In this document: positions 24,064 to 33,055 of the stretch, piece after piece
Layout of the letters: the number at the start of each line of letters is the position of its first letter
Position numbering within the stretch: position 1 is the stretch's first letter
Assembly (NCBI GenBank): GCA_964501335.1
Contig: CAZCTC010000082.1
Span: 1-33,866, forward strand
DNA: 33,866 nt
Source of the DNA: CAZCTC01 sp964501335
Lineage (GTDB): Bacteria > Chloroflexota > Anaerolineae > B4-G1 > SLSP01
Reading direction: 5' to 3'
Position numbers and translations under genes: made by a program
The notes under the pieces: generated by a model
Databases searched by the model: none
What the model was told of the DNA's origin: nothing
Seen by the model: only the letters and a program-made list of their open reading frames with translations

Positions 24064-24858
24064 TTACCGGGTGAAGCGTTGTTGATACAATCGAGAGACG
24101 GGAAGGTATAGAATGAGTTCGGCATAGGTGGTGTTGAAGATATAAGGACTGGTGGGGGCAAAGATCATTTGACGTGACACGATAGCTGTGGGGTCGGGAT
24201 AGGGTTGGACAGATGCTTCAGGCGGCACTGGAGATAAAAGGTTGAGTTGAACGGTAGTTGTATCGATCGATTGGGCTAAGGGTAATATTTCATCTTTCGA
24301 TCGTTTTATATAGCTGGCAGAATATCCAATGAGAGCGAATCCGCAATGAGACCAGAGGTAAATCTGATCGGGCCCAAACATATCGAAAACCCCATTGACG
24401 TAAACGGTATCCAACGTTTCTCCGTAGTGTTGGGCGAATTCCGCGACAGTATGGAACTGACCGTCTACATCCATTACCCATACTTCCATCCATTCTACGA
24501 TGCCATTTTTCAGCCCGATGTAGTTGGCGACCGTCGTGTCTCCGTCAGTCAGGGTGGGGGAATAGACCAGGGTTTCGCGATTGTCAGCTTCGGGGGAGGA
24601 TTGGATGGGTTTTCCTAGGGTGGCGATCACGTCGTCTCGGGTGGATTTGCCTGGAATGAGTCCCTGCCAGCTGGCGGGCGCTACCGGGCAGCTCATTCCT
24701 GGAGTGCCCAGGGCCAGGGCGGTGGCTTTAGGGAGTGCCGGTTGACTTGCAGGAGCGGCTGTCATATTGGAGACCATCATGGTTGTGCAGGCGGCCAGGA
24801 TCAGGATCAGCCAGCCGGCGATCAATAAGAAACCGGGAAGGTGATTTGGTTTTTTCAT
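24064..24858 (-). CDS. Lipoprotein with BamE/SmpA-like pattern
   Basis: The product has 264 residues. A lipoprotein signal ends at Cys24 (LILILAAC), so it should be surface-anchored. I do not recognise a named family. Residues ~65-85 read WQGLIPGKSTRDDVIATLGKP, the 'GxSxxDVxxxLGxP' pattern of BamE/SmpA-type domains. A second alpha-beta unit follows (FHTVAEFAQHYGETLDTVYVNG ... CGFALIGY). The same layout occurs in the neighbouring gene, so the two are probably distant paralogues. AGGAAG precedes the ATG, and the gene starts 24 bp after its neighbour. It is last in the presumed RHS operon. An immunity or accessory role is possible but unproven. Confidence 0.7.
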   Translation of the reverse strand: MKKPNHLPGFLLIAGWLILILAACTTMMVSNMTAAPASQPALPKATALALGTPGMSCPVAPASWQGLIPGKSTRDDVIATLGKPIQSSPEADNRETLVYSPTLTDGDTTVANYIGLKNGIVEWMEVWVMDVDGQFHTVAEFAQHYGETLDTVYVNGVFDMFGPDQIYLWSHCGFALIGYSASYIKRSKDEILPLAQSIDTTTVQLNLLSPVPPEASVQPYPDPTAIVSRQMIFAPTSPYIFNTTYAELILYLPVSRLYQQRFTR

Positions 24859-24882
24859 ACATTCACTTCCTGAAATTGGTGG

Positions 24883-25611
24883 TTATTTCCATTGGCAAAG
24901 AATTTTTTGTGAATCGGAAATAGAGCAGGGGATATACACCGGTAATTGTGATAAATCATAGGGGTTCTCAGGGCCGGAATCCATTACGTCTTGCATGATG
25001 CGTAAATCTATTTCATCAGGATCGCCTGTATTATGAAGGGAAGGTCCTTCATAAGTGTTAAAAGGCCAGGAAGGAAGCTTTTGTGAAAATTCCGAGATTG
25101 GTAGAGGATCAAAATATATGACTTGGGTCGCCAGTTCTTCTTGCCAGTTCAAACCACTTTCAATTTCTACAGCAATTCCTTCACGGCTCCAGATCCAATA
25201 TCTTAGGCCTGGATAAGATCCCCAGGTTACTTTATCAGGGCGCCCTAAGCGTTCTACATAATTTTTTCCTAATCGCCCAATTTGTAAGTTGGTGTGAACC
25301 CCTTTGTTTAAAAAAATTACATGTACTATCTCTTTTTGATCAGTCCATATTTCAAGCGGGGGATGATCAAAGACCCATACATCCCAGGGTTGATTTTCGT
25401 CATGAGTTTTCTGTAAAACAGGCGTTCCCCATTGAGCCGTTAATTCTTCTAAATGGGTCTTTCCAACGCATACGGTTTGCCAACAGGGTGGAGAGCTTAA
25501 GCAGTTTTCCAGATATTCTGAGCAGGTCAGATTTCTTTTCCATAGAGAGAGTACGATTAATAGGATAACGATAACAATAGTAACTGGAATGTAAATATTC
25601 TTGATTCTCAT
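24883..25611 (-). CDS. Membrane-anchored protein downstream of RHS toxin; candidate immunity
   Basis: The product has 242 residues. One N-terminal helix (~6-24, IYIPVTIVIVILLIVLSLW) followed by basic residues predicts a signal anchor, with the rest outside the cell. The outside part has CSEYLENCLSSPPCWQTVC with four cysteines, then KTHLEELTAQWGTPV, a BamE-like pattern, and a second unit with YVERLGRPDKVTW and REGIAVEI. I know no function for it. It is AT-rich like the toxin tip of the RHS gene 100 bp upstream and unlike the GC-rich RHS body. This position and composition fit a cognate immunity protein, by inference. GGAGG precedes the ATG. Confidence 0.65.
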   Translation of the reverse strand: MRIKNIYIPVTIVIVILLIVLSLWKRNLTCSEYLENCLSSPPCWQTVCVGKTHLEELTAQWGTPVLQKTHDENQPWDVWVFDHPPLEIWTDQKEIVHVIFLNKGVHTNLQIGRLGKNYVERLGRPDKVTWGSYPGLRYWIWSREGIAVEIESGLNWQEELATQVIYFDPLPISEFSQKLPSWPFNTYEGPSLHNTGDPDEIDLRIMQDVMDSGPENPYDLSQLPVYIPCSISDSQKILCQWK

Positions 25612-25711
25612 TTTATCCTCCGCTTTATTTAATTTACCCTTATTTTAATGGTAGATTTTGAAGTTAATAGGGTTATATCTCGGATGTTGTGTGTTAAAGT
25701 TCTTATCTTTT

Positions 25712-28700
25712 TTACTTATGGGTTGTTTTCACTTCTCTTATTCTATTGAAGAATGTTGGTGCCCATAATTGTCTTTCTGAGTCTAATCCAATAAATTTGT
25801 TTTCTGCGGGTAAAATATAGCGTGAAATATCAGAAGGATTTGAGTAGAGTAAATAAATAGCCAGACTTTCTGCCATATCTTCTTCAGCTGCAATATCAGG
25901 TGGCTTATCTGAGATTTCTTCCCTTGCATAAGCAGTGGGACCTGTTTGGGGATTAACATAGTCTCCTGAGTCGTTTTTCCAATGGGTAGCGTTTGCAAAA
26001 TCATCTAAAACATTGGCTCCTTTTCCAAAGAAAGCGAAATCTTTTAGTTTGTGCATAAGCTCGTGAAACGTAACTTGCTTAAAAGATGCTTCACTTGCGT
26101 AAGGCAGAAATCCTAATGAAAAAGCTATATTACCATAAAAGGGATCTCCTTTATTATTCTCATAGTAGGCATTGATGGAAGTATCCGTTCTTTGAATATC
26201 AAATTTTGTACCTTTTAAATAGCGATTAAAAGCTTCATTTCCTATTTTGTTTTTTAGAGTTAGTAGTACAAATTTTAACCAACTAATATGATTTAATGTC
26301 CAAGCTCCGGTTACATCAATGATTTCAATGCCGAAAGTGGCATTTGCCTCATTTAATAAATCGCTACATTCCTTGTAATAATCATCACTTAAAAGGCAGT
26401 GTCCACTTGGATCTACATAGTTGGGCGGGTTGTTATTTACATAGCTATACCGGTTCCATGATTGTCCCTCTGCCGGTTGGGGCACGATGGTATCGGCCTG
26501 GATGAATCGCCCCAGTTCGGGATCGTAGAACCTGGAGTTGTAGTCGTAAAGCCCCATCCCCGCGTCGCGTTGACCGGTGAAGCCGTAGTCGGTAGGCAGG
26601 GTTCCGCCCCGGCTTTCGCCGAATGGACGGTAGCGCATGCGGCTGAGTACGCTGCCGTCGCTCCCCGTGGCCAGACTTGACGAGCCCAGCTGATCGCCGT
26701 GGAGGTAGGTGAGCTGCGCTCTTTCCCGCATGGCGATCCGTTGTCCGCCGAGTTGATAGTAGGTGCGGACGGTCTGTCCGGCGGCGCTCCGTTCGATTTC
26801 CACATCGCCCAGCCGGAGGATGGTGCTGCCTTGCCGGATCTCCTGGATTCGCGCGCCGTCGCCGTCGTAGAAGTAGCGCGTTGTGGAGAGTGTGGTCGTG
26901 TTGGTGACGGCTTCCAGCTGGTTTTCGAGGTTGTAGCTGAGGTTATAGGTGACCGGCCGGCCATTCTCCATGGCGACCCGTACCGTCATGTTGCCGTTGC
27001 GGTCGTAGACGGCTTTGAATCCGCCCGAGGTTTCGACGGCTGCGAAGGGCTGGGTAAGCGTGGCCTGGCAGGGCAGGCGGCCGCCGCAGCGTTTCATGGC
27101 GATGGGGAAGTAGGTGCGATAGGTCATGGTGGCCGGCGGTGTGATCTGGATGGGCTGGAGATCCTGCCCGTAGGTGTAATTCTCCGAGACGCCGTCGGCT
27201 GTTTTGTTGATCAGATTGCCCATGCTGTCGTATTGGTAGCTTTCCTGGTATTGCCCTTCTCCCACGTTGTTGGTTTGCGCGGAGATCAGGCGATCCAGCG
27301 AATCGTAGCGGAAGATCTGGATCTGCCCGCCGTTGGCCATGTCCTGGATGGCGGTGATGTTGCCGTTGGGATCGTAGCTGTAACGGAAGTCCAGCAGGCC
27401 GCCCGTGACCTGGAGCTGTTGCAATCGCTGGGTGTCGGCGGCATAGGTGTAGGTGGTGGCAAGGTTGTTGCCCCATACCTGGACCAGAGGTTGGCCCAGA
27501 GCGTTGTAGCCGGCCTGACGGAGATAGTCCTGGCCGTAGGTGCGGCTGTGCAGTTGCTGCGGCAGACCGCGGCGATTGTAGGTCCAATCGAGGATCTCGC
27601 CGTTGGGTAGAACCTGGGAGGTGACCTGACCTGCGGCGCCGTAGCTCAATTGGGTGGTGAAAAGCTCTCCTGCCAGGGTCCGCGAGCCGTTGACGATGCG
27701 GCCTTCGATATCATAGATCCAGTGGGCCGTGCCCAGGCTGTCGGTCATGGCGGTGCGGCGGCCGATGCCGTTCGGCCCCTGGTCGTATTCGTAGGTGGCG
27801 AGCGTCAGGCCTTCGGCCGTGGCTTTGCGGATCAACCGGTTCAAGGGATCATAGGTGAAGTGGAGTTGGTGCCCTTCTGCATCGGTTTGAGCGATCAGGT
27901 TTCCCACGGCATCGTAACGATAGCTCCAGCGGCCCATCGAAGGATCTTCCATGGCGGTTTTCCGGCCTAGCGGATCGTAGTGGATACGGGTGACGTTGCC
28001 GCCGGCGTCCTGGGTGGCGATGAGCCGGCCCTGCGCATCGTATTCGTAAAGTATGACGAGTGCCGCTGCGGCATTCCAATCCGGGGCGGCATATTGGCCG
28101 GTGTATTCGTGGACCTCGATCAGCCGGCCCAGACCATCCTGCACGTTGCGCTTTTGCCGACCGTTGGCGTCCAGGGTCAGTTCGGTCCAGTCGCGGTAGG
28201 CTTTCTGGACGACCAGATTGCCGGGGGCGGTGACTTTGACCGGGCGACCCAGGGCGTCGTACTCGGTGCGGGTCTGTTTCAGGAGATTCCAGGCCGGCGG
28301 CAGATAGTTCCCTCCGGTTGCCGTTACGGTATACGGCAGGCTGGAGAGAACGGCCTGTCCCAGCGCGTTATAGGCGGTGCTTTGCACCAGCAGCCAACCG
28401 TTTTCCACCTCTTGCTGGGTTTGAATTACGCGGCCCAGGCCGTCGTAGACGATCCAGGAACGGCGGTAGTCGGGGGTGGTATAGGGGTCGATGCGGGCGG
28501 CCATCTGGACCGTAAAGGGAGCTGCAACGGCATCGCCGGTGGGATAACTGTATTTCACCGAAGGAACGTTTTGTCCAGGCGGGATCAGTGCGGTCAGGCG
28601 ACCGAAGGCATCGTGTTGGACCTGTTTCACTGCCTGGTTGGCATCGGAGACGGCGGTGAGGACGTTGAGCCGTTGATCCCAGCTCCAGCGTCCGGTCTGG

Positions 28701-31700
28701 CCCAGCACATTGGTCAGGGCGGTGGGATAGAGATGGTAGCGATCGTCATAGGTGGTGCGTGTGAGGCGGTCGAGGGGATCGGTTGATGTAGTGGCATTGC
28801 CCCATTCGTCATAACCGACGGTGGCCGTGATCCAGCCCCAGCGATCGGTGCCCTGGGCGGTCCAGGTGGGCAATCCTTTCGTTGGTGGGACGCCGAAGGG
28901 CTGGTTGTCGTAGGCGGTGCGGGATTGCAGTTCGATGACGCCGTCGTAAGCGATGATCTGGGTTTCGGCCAGACCGGTCAGAATCCAGGCGGATTCGTTG
29001 TAGAGATAGCGATAGGTAAGCGTGACTTCGTCGCCGGAGCGGCTCATATCGCCGTGGTGCCGTTCCCAGACTACATGGCCGTAGCCGTCGTATGCGTAAT
29101 CTACGCGGGCATAGGGGCCGGTTCCGCCGTTGGGGAAACTGCACGCTGCGCCCAATCCGACAAAGTGTCGTTCTCCTCCCAGATCGACGTAATTCCAACG
29201 TTGGGTCTGTTGGGCCAGGGCGGTTCCGGCTGCATCATAGCTGATCTGGCGGTATTGCCGGCCTTCCAACCCTTTGCGATCCGCCAGCTCGCCATCGCAA
29301 ACGGATTGGACTGCGCCGGCCTGTCCCTGCAGGAACCAGGTGTCGGTGTAAGCGCCCAGGCTGCCGTCGGCGTTGCGCTGGCGTACCCGGACCCGGGGAT
29401 GGCCGCGGAATTCATCGCCGTCCCAGCTGCCGTCGTGAGGGGCATCCCCTTCTGCCTGACGGTATTCGTAAACGGTGCGGATATTGGGGCCGACGCCCGG
29501 GATGGTGGTAACTTCTCGCACTCGATAGCGATACCAGCAGCGCCCGTCTTCCTGCGGGGTACGGATCTGGCCGTTCTGGAACCAGGGCAATTCTATAGGG
29601 GCGGTATAGTTCAGGGTGATGCCGCCGCCGTAGCCGTTTTCGATGCCGACCAGCCAGGGTTTCCAGCCACCTTCCGCCTGACCGTCCCGGCATTCTTCCA
29701 GATAGCCGGCCAGGCCGATGTAATGGAAAAGGGCTTTGGGCTGACGGCTGCCGTCGGCAGCGACCGGTTGGATGCTTTGCAGCAGCCGGGTATCGTCGGG
29801 ATTGCGGGTCAGCTCATAGCGTCGGGTCACGTCGCTCTGGCCGTTGCTCAGGATGACGATGGCCTTGAGCCGTTCTTTGATCCAGAAGGTTTGTACGGGT
29901 TGGATTCCGGTGACCTGGCTGTCGAAGTTGATGGGGTAGTCGGTGCGGGCTTCCGACTCAAAGTAGATTTTGTAAGCGGCCTGCGGCCAGCTGTAGGTAA
30001 TCTGTTCCAGGCTGCCGCCGCGGATGTAGCCCTGTTGTACCACCCAATGATCGTAGAAGGGCCAGTTCCAGCAGGAGTCCTCTCCCGGGCCGCAGGGAGA
30101 ATAGTCGGAATAGTAGTAGCGCTCGCCTTCCCAATAAAAGCGGAAGTTGTTGTGCTCGACTCGATAATCGAAGCGGATGTGGTTGCCGCGAGGATCGGTG
30201 ATCTGATCCAGATTCCAGCGCCAGTTTTCAGTGCAGAGCGCCTCAGTGCCGTCGCAGCGGGAACCGACCATCCACCAGGCCGATTCCCGGCTGTCGCCGC
30301 CGGCGGTTTCATCCTGATAGCCGAAGCGGTATTGGGTGCCGTCCATTGTGGTGACCAGCCAGTAATCTCCGCCGCGGTTGGTATTGGTCGATTTGCGTTC
30401 GATGCGCCAGAAGCGTTCATCTGCCGTACGATACTGATCGCCGCCCAGGTCGATCAATTTGCTGCTGACGCCGTTGAGCACCAGGAAAAAATCCCGGGTG
30501 TAGCGGGGGACGAAGTTTTCATCCAGCTCGATGCGGCGGCTGATATAGCCCACATCCAGATTCCAACCCAACCCGGCCCAGGAGGCCTGCGGGTTGAGAT
30601 CGCCTCGCAGCGTATCGAGGATGCCGCTGTGATAGCTCAAGGCGACGGCGGGGGATTGGCCGGTCCGGCCGGAGGGGATGTCGATGGGATAGTTCCAGCT
30701 GACGCCGCCGGTGAAGAGATCGACCTGAGCTTCGGTGATGGTGGGGGCCCAGGGTTGCTCGTAGTTGCCGACATCGGAGCTGGTGGAGATAGCGGCGGCG
30801 TAGATGCCGGTTTGGGAAATCGGGGCGGTCAGCAGGACGGTTTCTCCCTGGCGGGTGCGGTGGGTGAGCAGTTTTTGCCAGCGGTCGGTGGCGGGATTGT
30901 ATTGGAAGATCGTCCCCAGTTCCAGTAGATCCGGCGAGGCGGCGGCGGGCAGAACGACGGTCAGGGAAGCTTTTTTAAAGGAAGATCCCTGGATTTCGTA
31001 AGCGCGTTCCAGGGAATAGGGCAAGAAGCCGGGAGTCTGCAACCGTTGGGTGCCGGTGACGGTATTTTCGGCCATGGTTTCAACGGGTTGTCCTGCAAAG
31101 TTGATCCAGGCGTTGCCGTCCGGGAAGAGCAGGAGTCCGCCGTCTGGGCCGGGATGGGCCGTTCCCGGCAGGGTTCGCCAGATTTCCAGGGTGGCGGGAA
31201 GGCGATGTTCGCCCTGCTGGATGCTCAATTCGATCTGCGAGCGGGTATCGAGATCGCCTTCGATGCGCAACGGCAGGGTCAATGTGACGGGCCGATCGGG
31301 TTCCGGGGCCGATTGGGTGAAGAGATGGCGGCCCTTCAATGCGACCTGCCAATCCTTTTCGGTGGATTCAACGGACAGGTTTTCGGGGAGCATGGCATCG
31401 ATTAAAACCGGGATTTTCTGTGTGGCGGTGAAGACCAGGGTCACAGTGGCGAGTTTTCCAGGGGCTACGGCGACCGGATCGATGAATGTGTTCAGGGTCA
31501 ATGGGGGCCGGGGGGTGACCGGCAGCACGAATGGGTTGGATTGAAAGCCGGACGGATCGATTTCGGGTGCAGGTGGGGTCGGCGGCGGTGGGGAATCCGA
31601 TGGTGGTACGGTTGAGGCGATGGCCGGCAACGGACTGAAGGTTCCATTCCATAGTGTAACCAATAACGAAATCAAGACCAACCCATACCATCCGCGTTTC

Positions 31701-31717
31701 AACTGTATGCTTTTCAT
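25712..31717 (-). CDS. Secreted YD-repeat/RHS protein with HELMH C-terminal tip
   Basis: The product has 2001 residues. A signal peptide (~1-35) precedes a Pro-rich linker and a beta-rich N-terminal region (~40-340). An SpvB/TcdB-like segment follows (VDLFTGGVSWNYPIDIPSGR, PAVALSYHSG). Many YD repeats (such as YEYDAQGRLIATQDAGGNV) run from ~900 to ~1650. The RHS core then reads HGDQLGSSS, YRPFGESRGG, GFTGQRDAGMGLYDYNSRFY, DPELGRFIQAD and ends at DPSGH (1769-1773). The last 228 residues are different: AT-rich, with H1885-E-L-M-H1889 and a downstream MAESLAIYLLY (E1950), which fits a gluzincin metalloprotease. ATG at 31717 has GAGGAGGG upstream; an earlier in-frame start at 31804 would bury the signal peptide. 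It is likely a polymorphic toxin whose shell encloses the tip. Confidence 0.88.
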   Translation of the reverse strand: MKSIQLKRGWYGLVLISLLVTLWNGTFSPLPAIASTVPPSDSPPPPTPPAPEIDPSGFQSNPFVLPVTPRPPLTLNTFIDPVAVAPGKLATVTLVFTATQKIPVLIDAMLPENLSVESTEKDWQVALKGRHLFTQSAPEPDRPVTLTLPLRIEGDLDTRSQIELSIQQGEHRLPATLEIWRTLPGTAHPGPDGGLLLFPDGNAWINFAGQPVETMAENTVTGTQRLQTPGFLPYSLERAYEIQGSSFKKASLTVVLPAAASPDLLELGTIFQYNPATDRWQKLLTHRTRQGETVLLTAPISQTGIYAAAISTSSDVGNYEQPWAPTITEAQVDLFTGGVSWNYPIDIPSGRTGQSPAVALSYHSGILDTLRGDLNPQASWAGLGWNLDVGYISRRIELDENFVPRYTRDFFLVLNGVSSKLIDLGGDQYRTADERFWRIERKSTNTNRGGDYWLVTTMDGTQYRFGYQDETAGGDSRESAWWMVGSRCDGTEALCTENWRWNLDQITDPRGNHIRFDYRVEHNNFRFYWEGERYYYSDYSPCGPGEDSCWNWPFYDHWVVQQGYIRGGSLEQITYSWPQAAYKIYFESEARTDYPINFDSQVTGIQPVQTFWIKERLKAIVILSNGQSDVTRRYELTRNPDDTRLLQSIQPVAADGSRQPKALFHYIGLAGYLEECRDGQAEGGWKPWLVGIENGYGGGITLNYTAPIELPWFQNGQIRTPQEDGRCWYRYRVREVTTIPGVGPNIRTVYEYRQAEGDAPHDGSWDGDEFRGHPRVRVRQRNADGSLGAYTDTWFLQGQAGAVQSVCDGELADRKGLEGRQYRQISYDAAGTALAQQTQRWNYVDLGGERHFVGLGAACSFPNGGTGPYARVDYAYDGYGHVVWERHHGDMSRSGDEVTLTYRYLYNESAWILTGLAETQIIAYDGVIELQSRTAYDNQPFGVPPTKGLPTWTAQGTDRWGWITATVGYDEWGNATTSTDPLDRLTRTTYDDRYHLYPTALTNVLGQTGRWSWDQRLNVLTAVSDANQAVKQVQHDAFGRLTALIPPGQNVPSVKYSYPTGDAVAAPFTVQMAARIDPYTTPDYRRSWIVYDGLGRVIQTQQEVENGWLLVQSTAYNALGQAVLSSLPYTVTATGGNYLPPAWNLLKQTRTEYDALGRPVKVTAPGNLVVQKAYRDWTELTLDANGRQKRNVQDGLGRLIEVHEYTGQYAAPDWNAAAALVILYEYDAQGRLIATQDAGGNVTRIHYDPLGRKTAMEDPSMGRWSYRYDAVGNLIAQTDAEGHQLHFTYDPLNRLIRKATAEGLTLATYEYDQGPNGIGRRTAMTDSLGTAHWIYDIEGRIVNGSRTLAGELFTTQLSYGAAGQVTSQVLPNGEILDWTYNRRGLPQQLHSRTYGQDYLRQAGYNALGQPLVQVWGNNLATTYTYAADTQRLQQLQVTGGLLDFRYSYDPNGNITAIQDMANGGQIQIFRYDSLDRLISAQTNNVGEGQYQESYQYDSMGNLINKTADGVSENYTYGQDLQPIQITPPATMTYRTYFPIAMKRCGGRLPCQATLTQPFAAVETSGGFKAVYDRNGNMTVRVAMENGRPVTYNLSYNLENQLEAVTNTTTLSTTRYFYDGDGARIQEIRQGSTILRLGDVEIERSAAGQTVRTYYQLGGQRIAMRERAQLTYLHGDQLGSSSLATGSDGSVLSRMRYRPFGESRGGTLPTDYGFTGQRDAGMGLYDYNSRFYDPELGRFIQADTIVPQPAEGQSWNRYSYVNNNPPNYVDPSGHCLLSDDYYKECSDLLNEANATFGIEIIDVTGAWTLNHISWLKFVLLTLKNKIGNEAFNRYLKGTKFDIQRTDTSINAYYENNKGDPFYGNIAFSLGFLPYASEASFKQVTFHELMHKLKDFAFFGKGANVLDDFANATHWKNDSGDYVNPQTGPTAYAREEISDKPPDIAAEEDMAESLAIYLLYSNPSDISRYILPAENKFIGLDSERQLWAPTFFNRIREVKTTHK
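25715..26398 (-). other. AT-rich toxin-tip coding segment with HExxH
   Basis: This codes for residues 1774-2001 of the RHS protein. In the sample row 26161-26220 only 18 of 60 bases are G or C, against 41 of 60 in the row 26761-26820 of the RHS body. The switch falls at the DPSGH end of the RHS core, where toxin tips of RHS proteins are normally exchanged. The HELMH motif is encoded at 26065-26051. Confidence 0.8.
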
Positions 31718-32100
31718 TTTACCCTCCTCAGGTAACAACCGGATGACTAAGGTAATAAAAAAACCGACGTGATCCTTCGGATATGAAATTCCGATGGGCC
31801 GCATCGGCTATAGGGCAGATCCGGGCAAAAATACTTGATTTTTAGTTTGAAATGGAATTCTGGGGGAGCATGAATAGTTAAGTTGATGGGATTGTACAGG
31901 AGATTAATTCAAGATTGAATGCCAAAAGAGATATGGATTTGTTTCTTAAAAAGGATATAGGAAAATGGTTAGATGTTATTTTGATTGTTAATCTTACTGA
32001 GATACGTAATCAATGTTTTGTGTTAATTATATTTCTGTGTTTATGGTAAAATAGCTTTCAATGTAGACCGCAGGTCCTGGACTATTTCCCAGGGTTAAAA
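31718..32100 (-). promoter_or_regulatory. RHS leader and AT-rich spacer
   Basis: This is the first part of an 817-bp stretch without a gene. A ribosome site (GAGGAGGG) lies just before the RHS ATG. Further up are a small CCGATG/CATCGG hairpin (31791-31807) and, on the minus strand, a run of seven Ts after TCGG (about 31758-31768). No clear promoter with the usual 16-bp spacer was found. From about 31830 to 32080 the DNA is AT-rich with no supportable reading frame. On the plus strand an extended -10 (TGGTAAAAT, ending 32052) is visible but has no gene to serve. Confidence 0.4.
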
Positions 32101-32139
32101 GGCTTCGGCCTGTGCGGTTAGCCCGGAAAACAAAAGAAA

Positions 32140-32480
32140 AAAGGCCCTATGGCTCTCACCCCAACCCCTCCCCCTTGTTTTGTTGTTAAGTATCGATGCG
32201 CTTCGCGTGGCTGCGTTTTGGGGTACGGCCGCGAGCGATGCGGGAGGGGGAGGGGCTCAGAGAGCGTCGCCGGGGCGGCTCTGGAAAAGGGCTATGTTTT
32301 CGCGGGCTTTCTGAAGCCCGCGAAAACATAAATAAAAAAACTCTCTCCCCATCTTGCGCGTCGTGTTTTACGGGGAAAGGGCCATTTGCGGGACGTTACA
32401 AGGCTGGGGCTATGCCATAAAGGCCTATTTTCAGGACAGAAAGTCATGCGGGGGCGGCACCCCGAAAGATGAAAATGGAT
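32140..32480 (+). repeat. Dispersed hairpin repeat, copy C
   Basis: This copy carries the long form. CCCCTCCCCC (near 32164) and GGGGGAGGGG (near 32246) bracket a variable ~80-bp region. The CGCCGGGGCGGCTCTGG lead follows near 32278, then the hairpin at 32294-32329 (16-bp stem ATGTTTTCGCGGGCTT, loop TCTG), the A-rich tract and CTCTCTCCCC. The tail (CATTTGCGGGACGTTACAAGG... GCCATAAAGGCC) matches copy A, and its end (GGCGGCACCCCGAAAGATG) matches copy B. No gene is seen in it. Confidence 0.75.
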
Positions 32481-32495
32481 TGTCCGGCGCGGTTT

Positions 32496-32517
32496 CCTGG
32501 GGCCTGCGGACCCCAGG
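32496..32517. other. 7-bp hairpin just upstream of the intron insertion site
   Basis: CCTGGGG and CCCCAGG with an 8-nt loop lie 17 nt before the intron's first base. Some group II introns (class C) insert behind such hairpins, so it may be part of the target. Confidence 0.4.
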
Positions 32518-33055
32518 CTGCCTTAGTACGCCCCGTGCGCCAGGATAAACTGGCAGATAGTAGCCGGTGAAAGTCCGGTACAGTCAAGGCCTAGCAAGCC
32601 AGACTGGCCCCGAGTTTTGCGTTGGCAGGAGTAATCCTGCTGGCGAAGCGTAAACAGGGGGCCATGCAGGTCGAGTATAGAGCCGCGAAATACTAAGACA
32701 GAATGGAAGCGCCGACGCCGTGGGGCGAAGCGGAAGGCCACACGGGACAACTCGATAAGCGAGAGGTGCCCCGGCTTCCCGAGGTCAGAGACCTCGTACA
32801 TGCATGAAAGCTATCTGTGCAAGAACTGGGAGAGCCTGAGTTTGCTCAGGAAGGAAACGGAATGAGCCGCAAGGGGAAGTCGAAAGGATATAAGCCGGAG
32901 ATGAACGAACTCAGGCAGTCGGATGGCTGCGTAGTACCGACGAAGTGCCCGAACAAACCAGGGAGAGCTGGAGCGGAGGGCATGGAGGGAAGGCGGCCAG
33001 CCAAGGGGAATGCGGGCCAGGAGGCCATGGACCGGACGCAGGGTCGGGGGAAGCC

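Noticed and set aside
28925..30928. A 667-codon plus-strand open frame opposite the RHS gene, and a shorter one at 26699-27610
   Set aside because: They lie wholly antisense to clear YD-repeat coding sequence, have no ribosome site or recognisable domain, and their composition follows from the GC-rich repeat codons of the other strand.
31830..32090. A small gene in the AT-rich spacer
   Set aside because: All frames are short and broken, with no start having a ribosome site; only an isolated extended -10 is visible.
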